Shown piece by piece: positions 23,138 through 33,329 of a DNA stretch of 64,000 nucleotides (positions are counted from its first letter, which is position 1; each line of letters begins with the position of its first letter). Source of the DNA: Oikopleura dioica (Eukaryota > Chordata > Appendicularia > Copelata > Oikopleuridae). Under the pieces are notes generated by a model, which saw only the letters and a program-made list of their open reading frames with translations, had not been told where the DNA came from and made no database searches. The position numbers and the translations under genes were made by a program. The DNA lies in assembly GCA_907165135.1 (NCBI GenBank), contig OU015567.1:11041001-11105000 (forward strand). Direction: 5' to 3'.

Positions 23138-23364
23138 AATATTTCGGATTTCACACCAACAGCAATTTCAACTCTAGGAAGATATTTTAACTGTTATTCA
23201 AGCACCATTTCATTGTTAACAACTGGTAATAAACAGAAAATCGCTGATACTCTAAAGAACAAACTTTATATTGTTAAACATGTTGACATGACAACTCTGT
23301 ATTCATTCAATCGAAAAGAAAATAAATTCATTTTCGCAGAGCATAACATCTCGTGCATCATAGA

Positions 23365-24690
23365 ATGACTTCAAGAAAGCGCAAGCCTGCTGATAATCTA
23401 AGAGGTCTCAAGCCAGTATTTCCGGAGAATTACCCTGAAGGCTTTCCGAATTGCATTCATGGTCCCTTGGTTGAATATTCTTCGAAAGATGGGGAATCGG
23501 TTTTCTGCTGTTCTTTTGACAGAAAAAATGCCAACTGCTCTAAAATGACGAAGAATAACAAAAATCCAGTACAGCCGTCTAAAATCAAGAGAAACTGGCT
23601 TTCCAAATTTAAAACGATCGGAAAGAACTCGACCCAGGCGCAGTACTTTTTCAACGAAGAATCGAAGAAAGTACTCCTGAGCTTGGTTGACAAAAAACAA
23701 GTGATTCTGATCGGATGTCCCACCTTGTTGATACCAATGTTGGACGAAGGGAAAGATGTGATCTTGTTAGACATCGATGAGCGATTTTTTGAGTTTTTTC
23801 CCTCGAGAAACTTTCGCAAATTTAACCTTGTCAACGGGTTCTTTTTTGATGGAAATGGATTAGATACAGGAACTGTTCTATTTAATTATTTATTCACTTT
23901 TTAAAGCTTTTATTGAATATCAAAGGAAAATAGATAGAGGGGAACATGAGTTTATTTGAATATGAACAACGAAAAAGAAAGGTTTCCTTCTGACAGTGTT
24001 GTCATAATGGATCCGCCATTCGGAGTCATGAACGAGATTTGCGTCAGAACGATGCAGCTTCTCGCTCCTGAGGGACGACATCTGCTTTTGAAACCCTACT
24101 TTGAAATACGTTGGCTCGAAGGATCTCTTGGCTTTATAATGCTCGACTACAGGGTTGATTACGAGGCACACCGGAAGATGAACAGGAACAAAACCGTGAG
24201 GATCTTTGTTAATACAGGCAAAGGCTTGGATCATGAATATTTTAGTTAGGCGAAATAAGTACTGCCCCTATAGGCATAAAGAACCCAACGTAGATAACCT
24301 TGGCCAATAATTGATATTTATCTTCACCGAAAGTGGCGGTCGCCCTGAATCAATTTTTCATATAACTTTCAAAGCCAATGAAAAGACGAATTAATACCGC
24401 TCCCCTCGCCCGAATACAAGTTCTGCGACCTATGCAACAAGTTCGTGCATCATTCACAGTCACACTGCTCTATTTGCGGCGCGTGTGGAGACATTTCCGG
24501 CCGAGGAGTTGTTCACTGCAAGAAATGCGCTGTGTGTCATGTAAAATCGCATGTATTCTGTTCAAAATGTACAGTTTGTAAACCAGAAGGACACAACTGC
24601 GCAGACACGGCAAAGTGTTATATCTGTAAAAAGCCAGGGCACAAAGAAAGTGAGTGCAAAAGATCGAAGAAAAAAATAAAACGGAATTGA
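23365..24690 (+). CDS. ZCCHC4: 28S rRNA m6A methyltransferase ZCCHC4
   Basis: Exons 23365-23869, 23907-23925, 23982-24217 and 24386-24690 give 354 residues. It has the ordered landmarks of ZCCHC4: CIHGPLVEY and FCCSFDRKNANCSK at the GRF-type zinc finger, LLDIDERFFEFFP, the catalytic DPPF near residue 184, FIMLDYRVDYEAH, VRIFVN, the cysteine-rich CDLCNKFV...CSICGACG array, and a C-terminal CCHC knuckle (CYICKKPGHKESEC). The enzyme places one N6-methyladenosine in large-subunit rRNA in the nucleolus. None of its introns is GT-AG: the first two fit GA-AG (37 and 56 nt, isolating a 19 nt exon) and the third GC-AG. The acceptor at about 23340 before ATG 23365 looks like a spliced-leader site, 200 bp after ABHD16. 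Confidence 0.88.
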
Positions 24691-25673
24691 TTCGTTGACA
24701 TTTTAACAGCTTTGGGAAATAACTCTTCATTCCTAAAACTGGGTGTATTGTGGTCGTATTCTAGGGCCGCCAGGGATTTCTTTTGCAGAGCTTTAACTGA
24801 GTGCGATGATTTCTTTTTGAGAATAGTAAGAACTCTTTCCTGTTTGTCGATGCACAGGTGACTTGAAATAATCGAAGTGGTATGAGCTGCTGTTACAACA
24901 AAACGCATGTTTCAACATCCCAGGCCAGTCAATCGCTAACCAAATCAGTGATCCAAGCAAAACAACGAAAGGCGAAGTCAGAAAGATGACTTAATTTGCA
25001 ATTACAAGCTGTCAGCAACTATTTTTGATGACTTGAATAAACTGTGGAACAGTTTGTCCGTCATAACTTTTTAATTATTTTTATGGTCGAACGAGGAATA
25101 AATACAGCAGTGCGTTTAAGACAATTCATCAATGAACTTTGATCATGTCTCGCTTTCTTACTCGGGATATCTCATCAATATCCCCATTTTTTCATTTAAA
25201 ATCCAATAAATTGTCAGCAATAAGATATGATCATTCATTATCTTTTGCTCTTGTGCAAAAATGAACAAAAGTTCATGCATCTCCTTCAGAATTTATGTGC
25301 GTTGTGTTAAACTTACAGCCAACACCAAATTCAATTTGTCCCATCTTCCGTTCTAAAAGTAAAGATAAACACCTGTGACTGCTTGTTGCTGCTCTGGGTT
25401 CAAAATGATAAACTGTTCAGCCCCGGTGTGCTCTGACTCAACCATTGTAAAGCTAGAAAACATTTTTCAAATCGCTCTCGTCTTCTGTCTCCGCTTTATA
25501 TTTACTAGAGTTAGTTATTAAATGGTTCAAAGTTAGTCCGCGAAAAAAGCTTCAATAATTCAACGACGGCAGTAGAGAACTAGCCATCAACGAGGTCAAT
25601 TATGCAGGTCCCTAATTTCATTTGTCGAACTCTTTTTTCTTTTTCGAATTTATTATTACGTTTACAGTTTTGA
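24691..25673. other. Intergenic between convergent genes
   Basis: About 1 kb between the ends of ZCCHC4 and the dsRBD gene. A 35-codon plus-strand ORF at 24882-24989 (MSCCYNKTHV...) has decent codon use but no support from neighbours. Nothing else stands out. Confidence 0.35.
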
Positions 25674-27257
25674 CTATTCTTCGTCTCTGTCGTATACTTT
25701 CTCTCGGAATACCATTCGCCTGGAGCCAACGTTCTAAATATAGTGTCATTTAAAATGCATTTGAGTGCGTATTATATTCACATTATTGAAAATATCATGC
25801 ACATTGTCACTAGCCATGCGATAATGCACATTTAAACTGAAGTGCATTACTTACAAAGTGCTCAATTGCTTGTAGTGCTGCTGCATGTCTAGTGTCTTCC
25901 TTTGTGAATCCTTTTGCACAGCAGACAAGAGGCGGAATACACCCAACTCTCAGTATCGTCTCTCGCAATCCGTAGTTATCCTTTCGTCCTCCAGCTCCTT
26001 GGGGTTCGAAGACTGTCACCAGAAGATTGTAACGCTTGCTGTGAAAAACAATAATTTACACCAATTAATGAATCGAGATAATTACCAAATCGCGTCGAGT
26101 ACGTTCATAAACTTGTCGGTAGCTTGAAGTCGGTACAGATCTCTCGCGTCAATGTTGATGTAAGCTCCGCGATTATTCCGATATCCAAGGAATGAATGGA
26201 TGTTGCTAAAATTCGTTTGCAACGAACAAATCTATGATAGGCTCACCTTCTTTCAACCAAGTAATCTTTCGTTCTGCGAAAATTATTCTCCTTGTCAAGC
26301 TCCTCGAGTTTCTGCTCGAGTTCGTTTTCCTTCACTAGTTCGTCTACATCACAAGATTCAATCTTTTGGAGCATGTGACGGCACGCCTCGCGCCTAGCTT
26401 GTTTCTTGCTTGAGCTAAAAAACACTTGAAAAGTTAAAATTCAAAAGCTGAAAAACCTAAGTCCGCTTGTCTCCAACTTCAGCGATGCGATTGTACAGGT
26501 GACTTTGAACTGCGTTCCGTACAAGTCGTCCCAGAACACTGGCTTTTCAATTGCTAAAATCATTGATATCTTTTGTCGCAAGAAAAATTATTCTGAATAA
26601 TATAATGGTCGTTGTTGATGAATGATTAAGAACAAACCTCGTATCTGTAAAAACTCAAAAAGCTTCGAAATCGGGTTGTCAAAGTTATCGTCCTCCACGC
26701 CCAAATACGGCTTGGTAGGACATCTGAGTCCTTTGACCATTCCCCTCTCCTCCAGAACTCTGAGCATCATTTCAGAAGCCAAGTGCTTGGCGCTCTTTTT
26801 CTTCTGGTTTGTTCCGCTGGTGATCAGCCCCGCGAAACTGCACTGGCACTCGAATATATTCGCCGCGCATGTTGCATCCTCTGCGAGTAGACATGTTAAT
26901 ATTAGCATGAATATATCGACGACTTACCAATTGTCTCACGAGTCATTTGGCGAAATGCGTAGTCAAGACGCGAATTTAACCCGCCTTGTTTACTGGAGAT
27001 CGCTGCTAGCAAAGAACAGGGCGTTTGTTCCCATTCCTACAGTTCAGGGTTGAAACTTCCAATATTCAAACAATATAATATATATAATTCAAATTGTCCG
27101 ACACTTGCGCCCAGATGTCTTTCAAGCACAAACTTTCATTTTCAACCCTTTCCTCGCCGAGTGTCCAATTCTTAGTCCCTCCAAAACCTCTCGATCCACC
27201 GCCCTTCTTCCAGTAATTCCTCTTCATCATCGGCCTGAATCTCTCTGCGCCGGACAT
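25674..27257 (-). CDS. Three-dsRBD protein, TARBP2/PRKRA type
   Basis: Eight minus-strand exons, 27257-27105, 27036-26928, 26880-26638, 26553-26457, 26414-26247, 26205-26086, 26038-25855 and 25733-25674, give 377 residues. Start is just after an acceptor (cctttttcag). A basic Gly-rich N-terminus is followed by three double-stranded RNA-binding domains: one with KKKSAKHLASEMMLRVL, one with SSKKQARREACRHMLQK, and a divergent third with TKEDTRHAAALQAIEHF. This order matches the Dicer and PKR partners TARBP2 and PRKRA, which help load small RNAs. Between domains 2 and 3 is a helical stretch (ELEQKLEELDKENN). The last exon is chosen because exon 7 ends at a perfect donor (GTAAGTAA); reading through would add 14 other residues and stop at 25810. 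Confidence 0.8.
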
Positions 27258-27408
27258 TTTCCTCTGAAAAAGGCTAAAAGTCGAAGAAAAATAAAACTCG
27301 CCGGCTCAAATAATTTATTTGTTATAAATACAGCCTTAGCCCCAAGCCTTGTTTTCTCCTTCTGGCGTTTCTTTTTCGACGGGCTCTCTTTTCGATGTGA
27401 TTCTGGAA

Positions 27409-27829
27409 ATGAAGCGAAAGGCAAAGGAATGCGATGGAGAAAGATCAAGCGCCGGTAGACACTTTTTCGTGATTCCGTCGATGACGTCACCTGATTATGA
27501 CTCTAAGAAGGCTCTACCTGAAGACTTCAGTTCTGATTCGTTTGATTTCTTCGTCTTTCAAGAAGTCTGAAAATTGATCGGGATAATGATCGACTGATGA
27601 CATTTTTTTTTCTAGATATATCCAAGAACTTCTCAGTTAAATTTTCGAGGATTTTTGCTTGGAAGACGTACAAAATGGTTGCTATCTCAAGGAGACCTGA
27701 AATGCCAAGAATCCCCACCTCTCCAACATATCTGATATTGTCAGACAAATTCTACAAGCTTTACTGCAACAATACCCCAATGAGGCGGTGAAATTCAAAC
27801 AAGCCCTACTACAAATGAAGAATCTCTAG
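27409..27829 (+). CDS. Doubtful short gene, two coding-like pieces
   Basis: ATG 27409 opens 53 codons (MKRKAKECDGERSSAGRH) that end at TGA 27568 or at a GT just before it. After an acceptor at 27615 the sequence is open in several frames, and a clearly coding-like end (DIVRQILQALLQQYPNEAV) runs to TAG 27827-27829. I could not find splice sites joining the pieces in phase. The start lies 150 bp from the divergent dsRBD gene. Function unknown; it could be a gene with an unusual intron or a decayed one. Confidence 0.3.
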
Positions 27830-27994
27830 AAATGTTGTGGTACTTCTCAGGCATCAGTATATAAAGAAAGCGGTGGAAATGCGAGCCATTCAAAACGCAT
27901 TTTTAGGGTGACAATTCTACTTCTGAAGTTAAGATTCTGAAAGTGTACTGTTATGGCAGCACCCATTTATTTTCAATAAATGGGAATTCGACAC

Positions 27995-29255
27995 ATGTCT
28001 TCACTTTCTCATTTTCATCACGCCTCTGTTCAAAAGAAAAGAGATGCTTCGAAAAAATTTTCCGAAAACATTTTCAGCCTCAAGTAACTCCTTTATCTGT
28101 CCGTAAGTCTTCCAAACCAACAAAAAAGAACGAGAACTTAGTGATCTTGACAAGAACGAGCGCTGTCTGAATAGATGCCAGTCTTCTAAAAATGACTGTA
28201 TCAATGTTTGCGATGAAAACGACTATACTTGTTCATCTCGTTGTGAAGCTGAGTTTTTTGACTGTCGTTATGCATGTCCTTGTGAAGAAGGTTGCCCAGT
28301 TGGTTGTGTTGAATGTTCTAATGCAGTCTGCAATGAGAGAGAGTTCCTTTTTATTCTCAACTACTGGAGAGCAAATGAAGATGTTGGATATCTTTTGAAT
28401 CTGAAAACGGAAGAAATAAGCTACGCGACGGTCAACTACAACTCTCTCAGCATTGATGATTCGTGTTACGCATTCCTCGGAGACAAGCACTTTCTTCTAA
28501 GAGGATCAATGAATCCTCATCAGATTCTTACCTTTGAAAGTGAGACCTGTAGCTTGAGAGAACACGGTGTCTTGGGTACATCGCATGTCGATGGAATGTA
28601 CGGATCCTGCGCGGCTTACAACGAGATCGCGTACTTGTGTTTTGATGAAAATGGCGTCGATCAACGAGGATGCCAAGGATTCGATGGAAACGATCAGATT
28701 CGCGTCAAGCAAAAAAGTACTCATGCGCACGATTGGTCCTCAATGGCCGTCTACGATGGCAGAATGTGGGTTGTTGGTGGATGTGAATCCAGTGGTTGCT
28801 ACAATCACGTCGAATTTTTTGACGGAAACTCGTGGCAACTATCAGTACCTCACCCAGACTCAACGATGTACGGTCATTTAGTACTTGGGGATGAAAATGG
28901 ACTCTATACAATCAGTGACGTGGCAAATTATGGGGAGATCGGCTTTCGATACGGCGTGCGAATATAAGACGGGCACAGCTGGGCTGATTCGGGCGAGCTT
29001 TCTCAAGCACAAAAGTTTTCTTACGGTGTAAACGCCGGTGTGATTGTTAATGGCTACGCGTATATCGGGAAAGAGTAAGTTATCTTTTTGAGAAGGTATA
29101 TTTTCAATATTTCTAGTGTTCTCGACAAAGCAAAACTTGAACCAAGCGAATTTTCCGCCTATAGTCTCGGAAATGATCCTGATGATACAACTTTATGGCT
29201 GTATTATTCGCCAATGATAACTGTTGATGGTCCGATCTGTTCTAGACCGATTTGA
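27995..29255 (+). CDS. Cysteine-rich plus kelch-repeat protein
   Basis: Exons 27995-28083, 28142-29074 and 29117-29255 give about 386 residues. After a short N-terminus there is a dense cysteine block (CLNRCQSSKNDCINVCDE, CSSRCEAEFFDCRYACPC) of about 55 residues, then kelch-like blades (MAVYDGRMWVVGGCES, EFFDGNSWQLSVPHPDS, DGHSWADSGELSQAQ). Kelch blades usually form a beta-propeller for protein binding; the cysteine density suggests an extracellular place, but no signal peptide is visible, so an upstream exon may be missing. There is an in-frame TAA at 28965-28967 inside a blade. It is avoided if 28915-28968 is spliced as a 54 nt GT-AG intron, which keeps phase but deletes part of a blade. 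Confidence 0.6.
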
Positions 29256-29279
29256 ATAAAGTTGTTTAATTTGAATTGT

Positions 29280-29295
29280 GGCCCTTAAAAGGGCC
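29280..29295 (-). promoter_or_regulatory. Histone mRNA 3' stem-loop (H2A)
   Basis: On the minus strand the sequence is GGCCCTTTTAAGGGCC, a six-base stem with a four-base TTTA loop, matching the consensus bound by SLBP. It lies 25 bases after the H2A stop codon and marks a replication-dependent, non-polyadenylated histone mRNA. Confidence 0.93.
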
Positions 29296-29320
29296 GGTTT
29301 TGCAAGAATCAGTAAGAGGC

Positions 29321-29710
29321 TTACTCCTTCTTGGCGGTCTTCTTGGGAAGAAGAACGGCTTGGATGTTGGGGATGACACCACCCTGAGCGATGGTGACAC
29401 CTCCGAGGAGCTGGGTGAGCTCTTCATCGTTTCGGATGGCGAGCTGAAGATGTCGAGGAATGATTCTCGACTTCTTGTTGTCTCGGGCGGCGTTGCCAGC
29501 GAGCTCAACGACCTCAGCGGTGAGGTACTCGAGGACAGCGGCCATGTAGACGGGAGCGCCAGCACCGACTCGGTCAGCCCAGTTGCCTCGTCGAAGCATT
29601 CGGTGGACTCGTCCAACAGGGAACTGGAGTCCAGCCCGGGCGGATCGGGTCTGGCTCTTGACGCCCTTTGCTCGGCCCTTGGCAGCGGTCTTCTTTCCTT
29701 TTCCGGACAT
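29321..29710 (-). CDS. H2A: Histone H2A, replication-dependent
   Basis: Single intronless exon of 129 residues starting [16 protein letters not shown]. The histone fold is standard: [55 protein letters not shown] and [20 protein letters not shown]. The start is taken at the MSGKGK methionine, 27 codons inside the open frame. Lack of introns, a TATA box about 67 bp upstream and the 3' stem-loop make it an S-phase histone gene. Codon use is strongly biased, as expected for high expression. Its natural partner is the H2B gene at 35164 on the other strand, now over 5 kb away. Confidence 0.97.
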   Translation of the reverse strand: MSGKGKKTAAKGRAKGVKSQTRSARAGLQFPVGRVHRMLRRGNWADRVGAGAPVYMAAVLEYLTAEVVELAGNAARDNKKSRIIPRHLQLAIRNDEELTQLLGGVTIAQGGVIPNIQAVLLPKKTAKKE

Positions 29711-29776
29711 TTTCGTTTTTTTGACTTTTCGAGTTGGTGGTTGCTCAAAGTGTGAGGCAATCGGGGCCCGGGGCTG

Positions 29777-29784
29777 TTTATATA
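29777..29784 (-). promoter_or_regulatory. TATA box of H2A
   Basis: TATATAAA on the minus strand, 67-74 bp upstream of the H2A start codon, at the usual distance for a short histone leader. Confidence 0.75.
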
Positions 29785-29867
29785 GGCACATCGGGGAAGC
29801 ATGTGAGTATCTAGAAACTCGATGGAAAAAAGAAACTCGAAAACAAGTTGGCGTTCGATATTTTTCT

Positions 29868-30073
29868 GGGGTGTCCTTCCTGGTAAAATCCTTCCTGGTA
29901 AAAATCCTTCCTGGTAAAAATCCCTTCCTGGTAAAAGAAAAAGTTTTACCAGGAAGGAATTTTACCAGGAAGGGATTTTTACCAGGAAGGGATTTTTAAA
30001 TTGTGAAAATGTTCAAATTTGAAAAATAAGCTTATCATCTAAAAAAAATATCTGCTTTACCCCCCTCTCAGCA
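29868..30073 (+). repeat. Left terminal inverted repeat of the 5.1 kb segment
   Basis: Contains four TTCCTGGTAAAA units followed by three inverted units (TTTTACCAGGAA), so the outer 125 bp is itself a hairpin. The inner 70 bp (AAATTGTGAAAATG, AATAAGCTTATC, ATATCTG, CCCCCCTCTCAGCA) matches the right copy in inverse orientation. Confidence 0.85.
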
Positions 30074-30192
30074 CCTTTTTTATAGAAAAAAGTTTTCTTT
30101 CATAATTTCAAATTTTGGAATTTGCGCGCCATTTTGCGAATAATCGTGACTCATTCTTCCCACGCTCACGAATTAATCAACTTATTTTCAAA

Positions 30193-30393
30193 TCATTTTT
30201 GACTGAGAATTGTCTGAGAAAAGAAGAAAGAAGATAACTGAGAATTTAATAATTTGATTAATTTATTCATTTTTACTTCAGTTTTTCTGCCCACTTTTTT
30301 TTCCATATAAGCGATTCTATCCATCACTGCTTGAATGAAATCGTCCTGTTTGTTCCCAACCAGTGTGTTTATTCTTGACAATTGAAGAGTCAT
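30193..30393 (-). CDS. Short helical ORF, uncertain
   Basis: 66 codons from ATG 30393: MTLQLSRINTLVGNKQDD then DFIQAVMDRIAYMEKKVGRK, ending in a less coding-like tail. It looks like a short amphipathic or coiled-coil peptide. No homologue recognised and no upstream exon found. It lies inside the inverted-repeat segment. Confidence 0.3.
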   Translation of the reverse strand: MTLQLSRINTLVGNKQDDFIQAVMDRIAYMEKKVGRKTEVKMNKLIKLLNSQLSSFFFSQTILSQK

Positions 30394-30680
30394 CGCTTTT
30401 ATCAGCCGCTAATCGTGCGTTGTATCTGTTATTTATGCGTTCTTTTTTTAATCTTAATTGGGATCCTTATTGTCGGGTCCCATTTTTTTATTTCAAGACA
30501 GAAAAGTCGACGTTTCTTCCTCTTCTTGGTTTGTGTCGGTGAAACTGCCATCAACGATCTTCATTTGCTTTTTCAAGAGAAAATACTGACTCCGGGAACA
30601 GGACATCAGCGCGTACGCTTACCAGGTAAAAAATCGGTTCAAACCAAAAGTAAACATTTTTTTTAAAGCTAACGGTAAAA

Positions 30681-30872
30681 ATGGACCAGCGAAACGAACT
30701 TCTGACAGAACTTGGCGTTGAGGACATTGGATTAGTGGCGGAAGAAGTCAGAGCAGGTAATTCGCTTGAGCCAGGGCTTTTTGAAACGGAGAGAAATCAG
30801 CAAATAATTCTAAAGAGCGTAAAAACATTTTACGCTGGTCATTATCAACCTCTCAGCACCACCAAGCAATAA
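30681..30872 (+). CDS. Short acidic ORF of 63 residues, uncertain
   Basis: Starts MDQRNELLTELGVEDIGLVA and stays open with good codon use to TAA. A GT-AG intron could be drawn inside it (30756 to about 30799), changing the frame to a basic tail, so the product is not certain. Not recognised. Inside the inverted-repeat segment. Confidence 0.35.
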   Translation: MDQRNELLTELGVEDIGLVAEEVRAGNSLEPGLFETERNQQIILKSVKTFYAGHYQPLSTTKQ

Positions 30873-31198
30873 CACAGAGCGGTAAGCATGTCCTTCAATC
30901 GTTGTTTAATACCCTCTTCTACCGTAAATAACAAACTCTAGTGAACGAACGTACATGATGTTTATCGAAGCGCTGACGATGAATTTGGAACGAGTTCTGT
31001 TAATAAGAGGCAGTTGGAAAGAAGTAATCACAGCATACGGCTAGAAGCAAGAAGAAGCCTACTTTGATCTCGTTTAAAAACAAAGGCAAGTTGCATTTTA
31101 AAAATCACGAAATAACAATTTTATACTGCTGGAGGATATCTATTGTATATTTGATATAAAATGAAGACAGTCGAAAAAAGTAAAAATGGAATAAGTTT

Positions 31199-31674
31199 TC
31201 ATAGATTAATCAAAACATTTTCATTGAGTATGATTTCTGCAATGCGATTTCGTAAATTTTTAATTGGCTCGTAGTCTTCTTCTTTGATTTCTGGTTGTTC
31301 CGCCACCGCAAGTCTCACCAGAGCAATCAAATAGTAAGGAACTAAGTCATACCATTTTTCAACAGTAGGAATAGCCTTAATATCAATATTAATCTTAATT
31401 TCTTCAAGATTATCAATCAAGTAAGAGTTATTTCAATCATTCCTAATGGACAGTATGTAGAATTATGTCGAACATAATTCTTCAGAAGATAGTTTGAAAA
31501 GCGGCGCCATTCACTATCAATTTTCTCCAAAGCACAAATTTCTTCTTCCACAAGCTCAATGAACATCAAGTTGACGGAACAATTATATAAGGGAATGTAA
31601 GGTATCGCGGTGCAAAGTTCCCGAATTGTTTTTGCGACGGGCTTGTTCCAATCATCAAGTTTATACTCGTACAA
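31199..31674 (-). CDS. Uncharacterised acidic protein, 5' end missing
   Basis: Two open stretches on the minus strand overlap out of frame but join cleanly through a 41 nt GA-AG intron (31442-31402; TTAG|GAATGA...TTGAAG), giving about 144 residues: DDWNKPVAKTIRELCTAIPY ... ALEKIDSEWRRFSNYLLKNY ... EKWYDLVPYYLIALVRLAVA ... NLRNRIAEIILNEN. It is helical and acidic. There is no in-frame ATG before the stop upstream, so an earlier exon should exist, or the reading begins at an acceptor near 31698. No family recognised. Confidence 0.5.
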
Positions 31675-31791
31675 AGCATTTCGTTGTATTGCTTTATAGT
31701 TTTAATAAATTTGACAATATATATACTTATCACCACGCAATCGACAAAAATTGTACACTTCGGGTATAGGGGTTAAGAAAATGAATCTAAA

Positions 31792-32447
31792 TTAAAACGT
31801 CCATTGGCCCAAGTGAAAGCTGCAGTAAAGCTGATTAACTTGACCATTGAAGGAATCAGCAATAGCTTTTATCCATGACGATTCATAATCCAAGCTAAGC
31901 GATTTCAAATTCGTCAGGCCCGCTTTCCAACGAACTCCATCAATCAACAAACAGTAGTCCTCACTCTTTTTGCTCGGAATAAAGGCAGCAAGCCGGATGG
32001 CCGAAAAGTTCTTTGATTGATTCATATTGAACTTTCCGGCCTGAACGAAAAACACAAGCTGAAAGCTTTTAATTGGTTTCAATTTGATAAACATTATTCT
32101 AGGTATTTTACGAGCTGGAGCGACGAAAACTCGGTTTAGAAAAACTTCAACGAGACTTTGCTGATGCAATAGAAAGGTAGATGCATTAAATTGAAACCTT
32201 TCCTTTTTCCTCCACCAAGTTCTTCTTTCGCGACTTTCACGGCCGAAAAATTGCCGTCCAGCCCCAACCCCAAAGCGATACCCATATTCGTCCAGTCATT
32301 ATTCGTGGCATAGATTTCAAACTTCTCGAAAGCCTCGTGCTCGAACCCTGCCCCCTTGCAACGATATTGCTCGTTTCCGATACACTCCAGGATCACAAAG
32401 GGATCTTTGTTCAAATCATCTTTGATTTTCATTCGGTAACGCTTCAT
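31792..32447 (-). CDS. Uncharacterised 202-residue protein
   Basis: Exons 32447-32203 and 32155-31792 on the minus strand, joined by a 47 nt GA-AG intron (AAAAG|GAAAGG...GCAAAG), which is the only way found to connect the two open frames. Starts MKRYRMKIKDDLNKDPFVIL; later segments include EAFEKFEIYATNNDWTNMG, IKLKPIKSFQLVFFVQAGKF and CLLIDGVRWKAGLTNLKSL. The alternating pattern suggests a beta-rich globular domain. No homologue recognised. Inside the inverted-repeat segment. Confidence 0.5.
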
Positions 32448-32641
32448 AGGATGACATATTTATTTAGAGAAGAAGACTCTTCGATCGAAAAACAAGCTCA
32501 AATCCTCAACTACGAAAGTTTATCCGACAAGCGATGAAATGCGAAGAAAAAAGTAAGAAGCATTAAAGGTAAATATACAAAATAAGGAAGAAATCCTATT
32601 CAAAAGAGCCGCTTGCGGCTTTTGAGCAATATAGATAGTGA

Positions 32642-33100
32642 TTATGGCAATCTATTTCGCGTAACTTGAAAGAATTTCAGTGAAAAACCTAATGCATAAA
32701 ATGAAATATTCGTCCTTTCCGATAAAATATTTGCAAGCCTTTTTTGTGCTCTGGAATTAAGAGATTTCGCTTTGTCACTGCTGATGATGATTGATTTATC
32801 TTTGAGGAGCTCTGCTCGTAGTTGTTTTGCATTCGGACGGATAGGCATGTGTTGCATCTGTTGCGCTCGCCAAAGATCATAGATTCTGTCGAGTTCTTTG
32901 AATTCGACTTCACAGTTTTCAAGTGAGCAGACGCTAATTTCCAAGAGTAGAGCTTTTTTCTCCGCATCAGTTCGTTTGCGGTTTAATCGCGGCATTTTCT
33001 TTGTCGAGGAATGAGCATCAAACGTCTGAGCAATCGTAAAATTTGATAAATCGAAGAAAGATTCTTTCTTTGGGTCCGTAATTCCAAGGAAAAGTTTCAT
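32642..33100 (-). CDS. Uncharacterised basic protein
   Basis: Open from ATG 33100 (152 residues) or the better-placed ATG 32995 (117 residues, MPRLNRKRTDAEKKALLLEI). It is helical and basic (FKELDRIYDLWRAQQMQHM, AKQLRAELLKDKS, AQKRLANIL), which would suit nucleic-acid binding, but no family is recognised. A 24 nt GT-AG stretch near the end is in frame either way. Inside the inverted-repeat segment. Confidence 0.4.
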   Translation of the reverse strand: MKLFLGITDPKKESFFDLSNFTIAQTFDAHSSTKKMPRLNRKRTDAEKKALLLEISVCSLENCEVEFKELDRIYDLWRAQQMQHMPIRPNAKQLRAELLKDKSIIISSDKAKSLNSRAQKRLANILSERTNISFYALGFSLKFFQVTRNRLP

Positions 33101-33226
33101 TCTTTTGGTGCACTTTCTGTTTTTCGAATGGCAATAAACGGTTATGTAGAATTTCCCAACTGTTATGCTTTAATTTGAATTTCTTTTATACTTACTGACT
33201 TTTTAGAAAACTCTCCACTTAACAAG

Positions 33227-33328
33227 ATGCCCATCACAAGTGGAACAACTTCACGTTTCAATTCGATTCCAAAGTTCGGATACTACAGCAGTTGGGCCGC
33301 AGCCGGAGAAATTAAGGAAGAGCTATAA
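33227..33328 (+). CDS. Micro-ORF of 33 residues
   Basis: ATG 33227 follows an acceptor (gactttttag at 33206) by 20 bases and opens MPITSGTTSRFNSIPKFGYY, ending EIKEEL and TAA. The next gene's ATG is two bases after this stop, so the two may be read from one spliced mRNA, or this may be a regulatory upstream ORF. Tyr/Trp/Pro content is unusual for chance sequence. Confidence 0.35.
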   Translation: MPITSGTTSRFNSIPKFGYYSSWAAAGEIKEEL

Positions 33329-33329
33329 A

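Noticed and set aside
24882-24989. 35-codon ORF beginning MSCCYNKTHV
   Set aside because: Isolated, no acceptor or continuation, and similar short ORFs arise by chance at this length.
25810-25854. Alternative end of the dsRBD protein by reading through the last donor
   Set aside because: The donor GTAAGTAA is consensus and a downstream exon joins in phase; kept only as a possible minor form.
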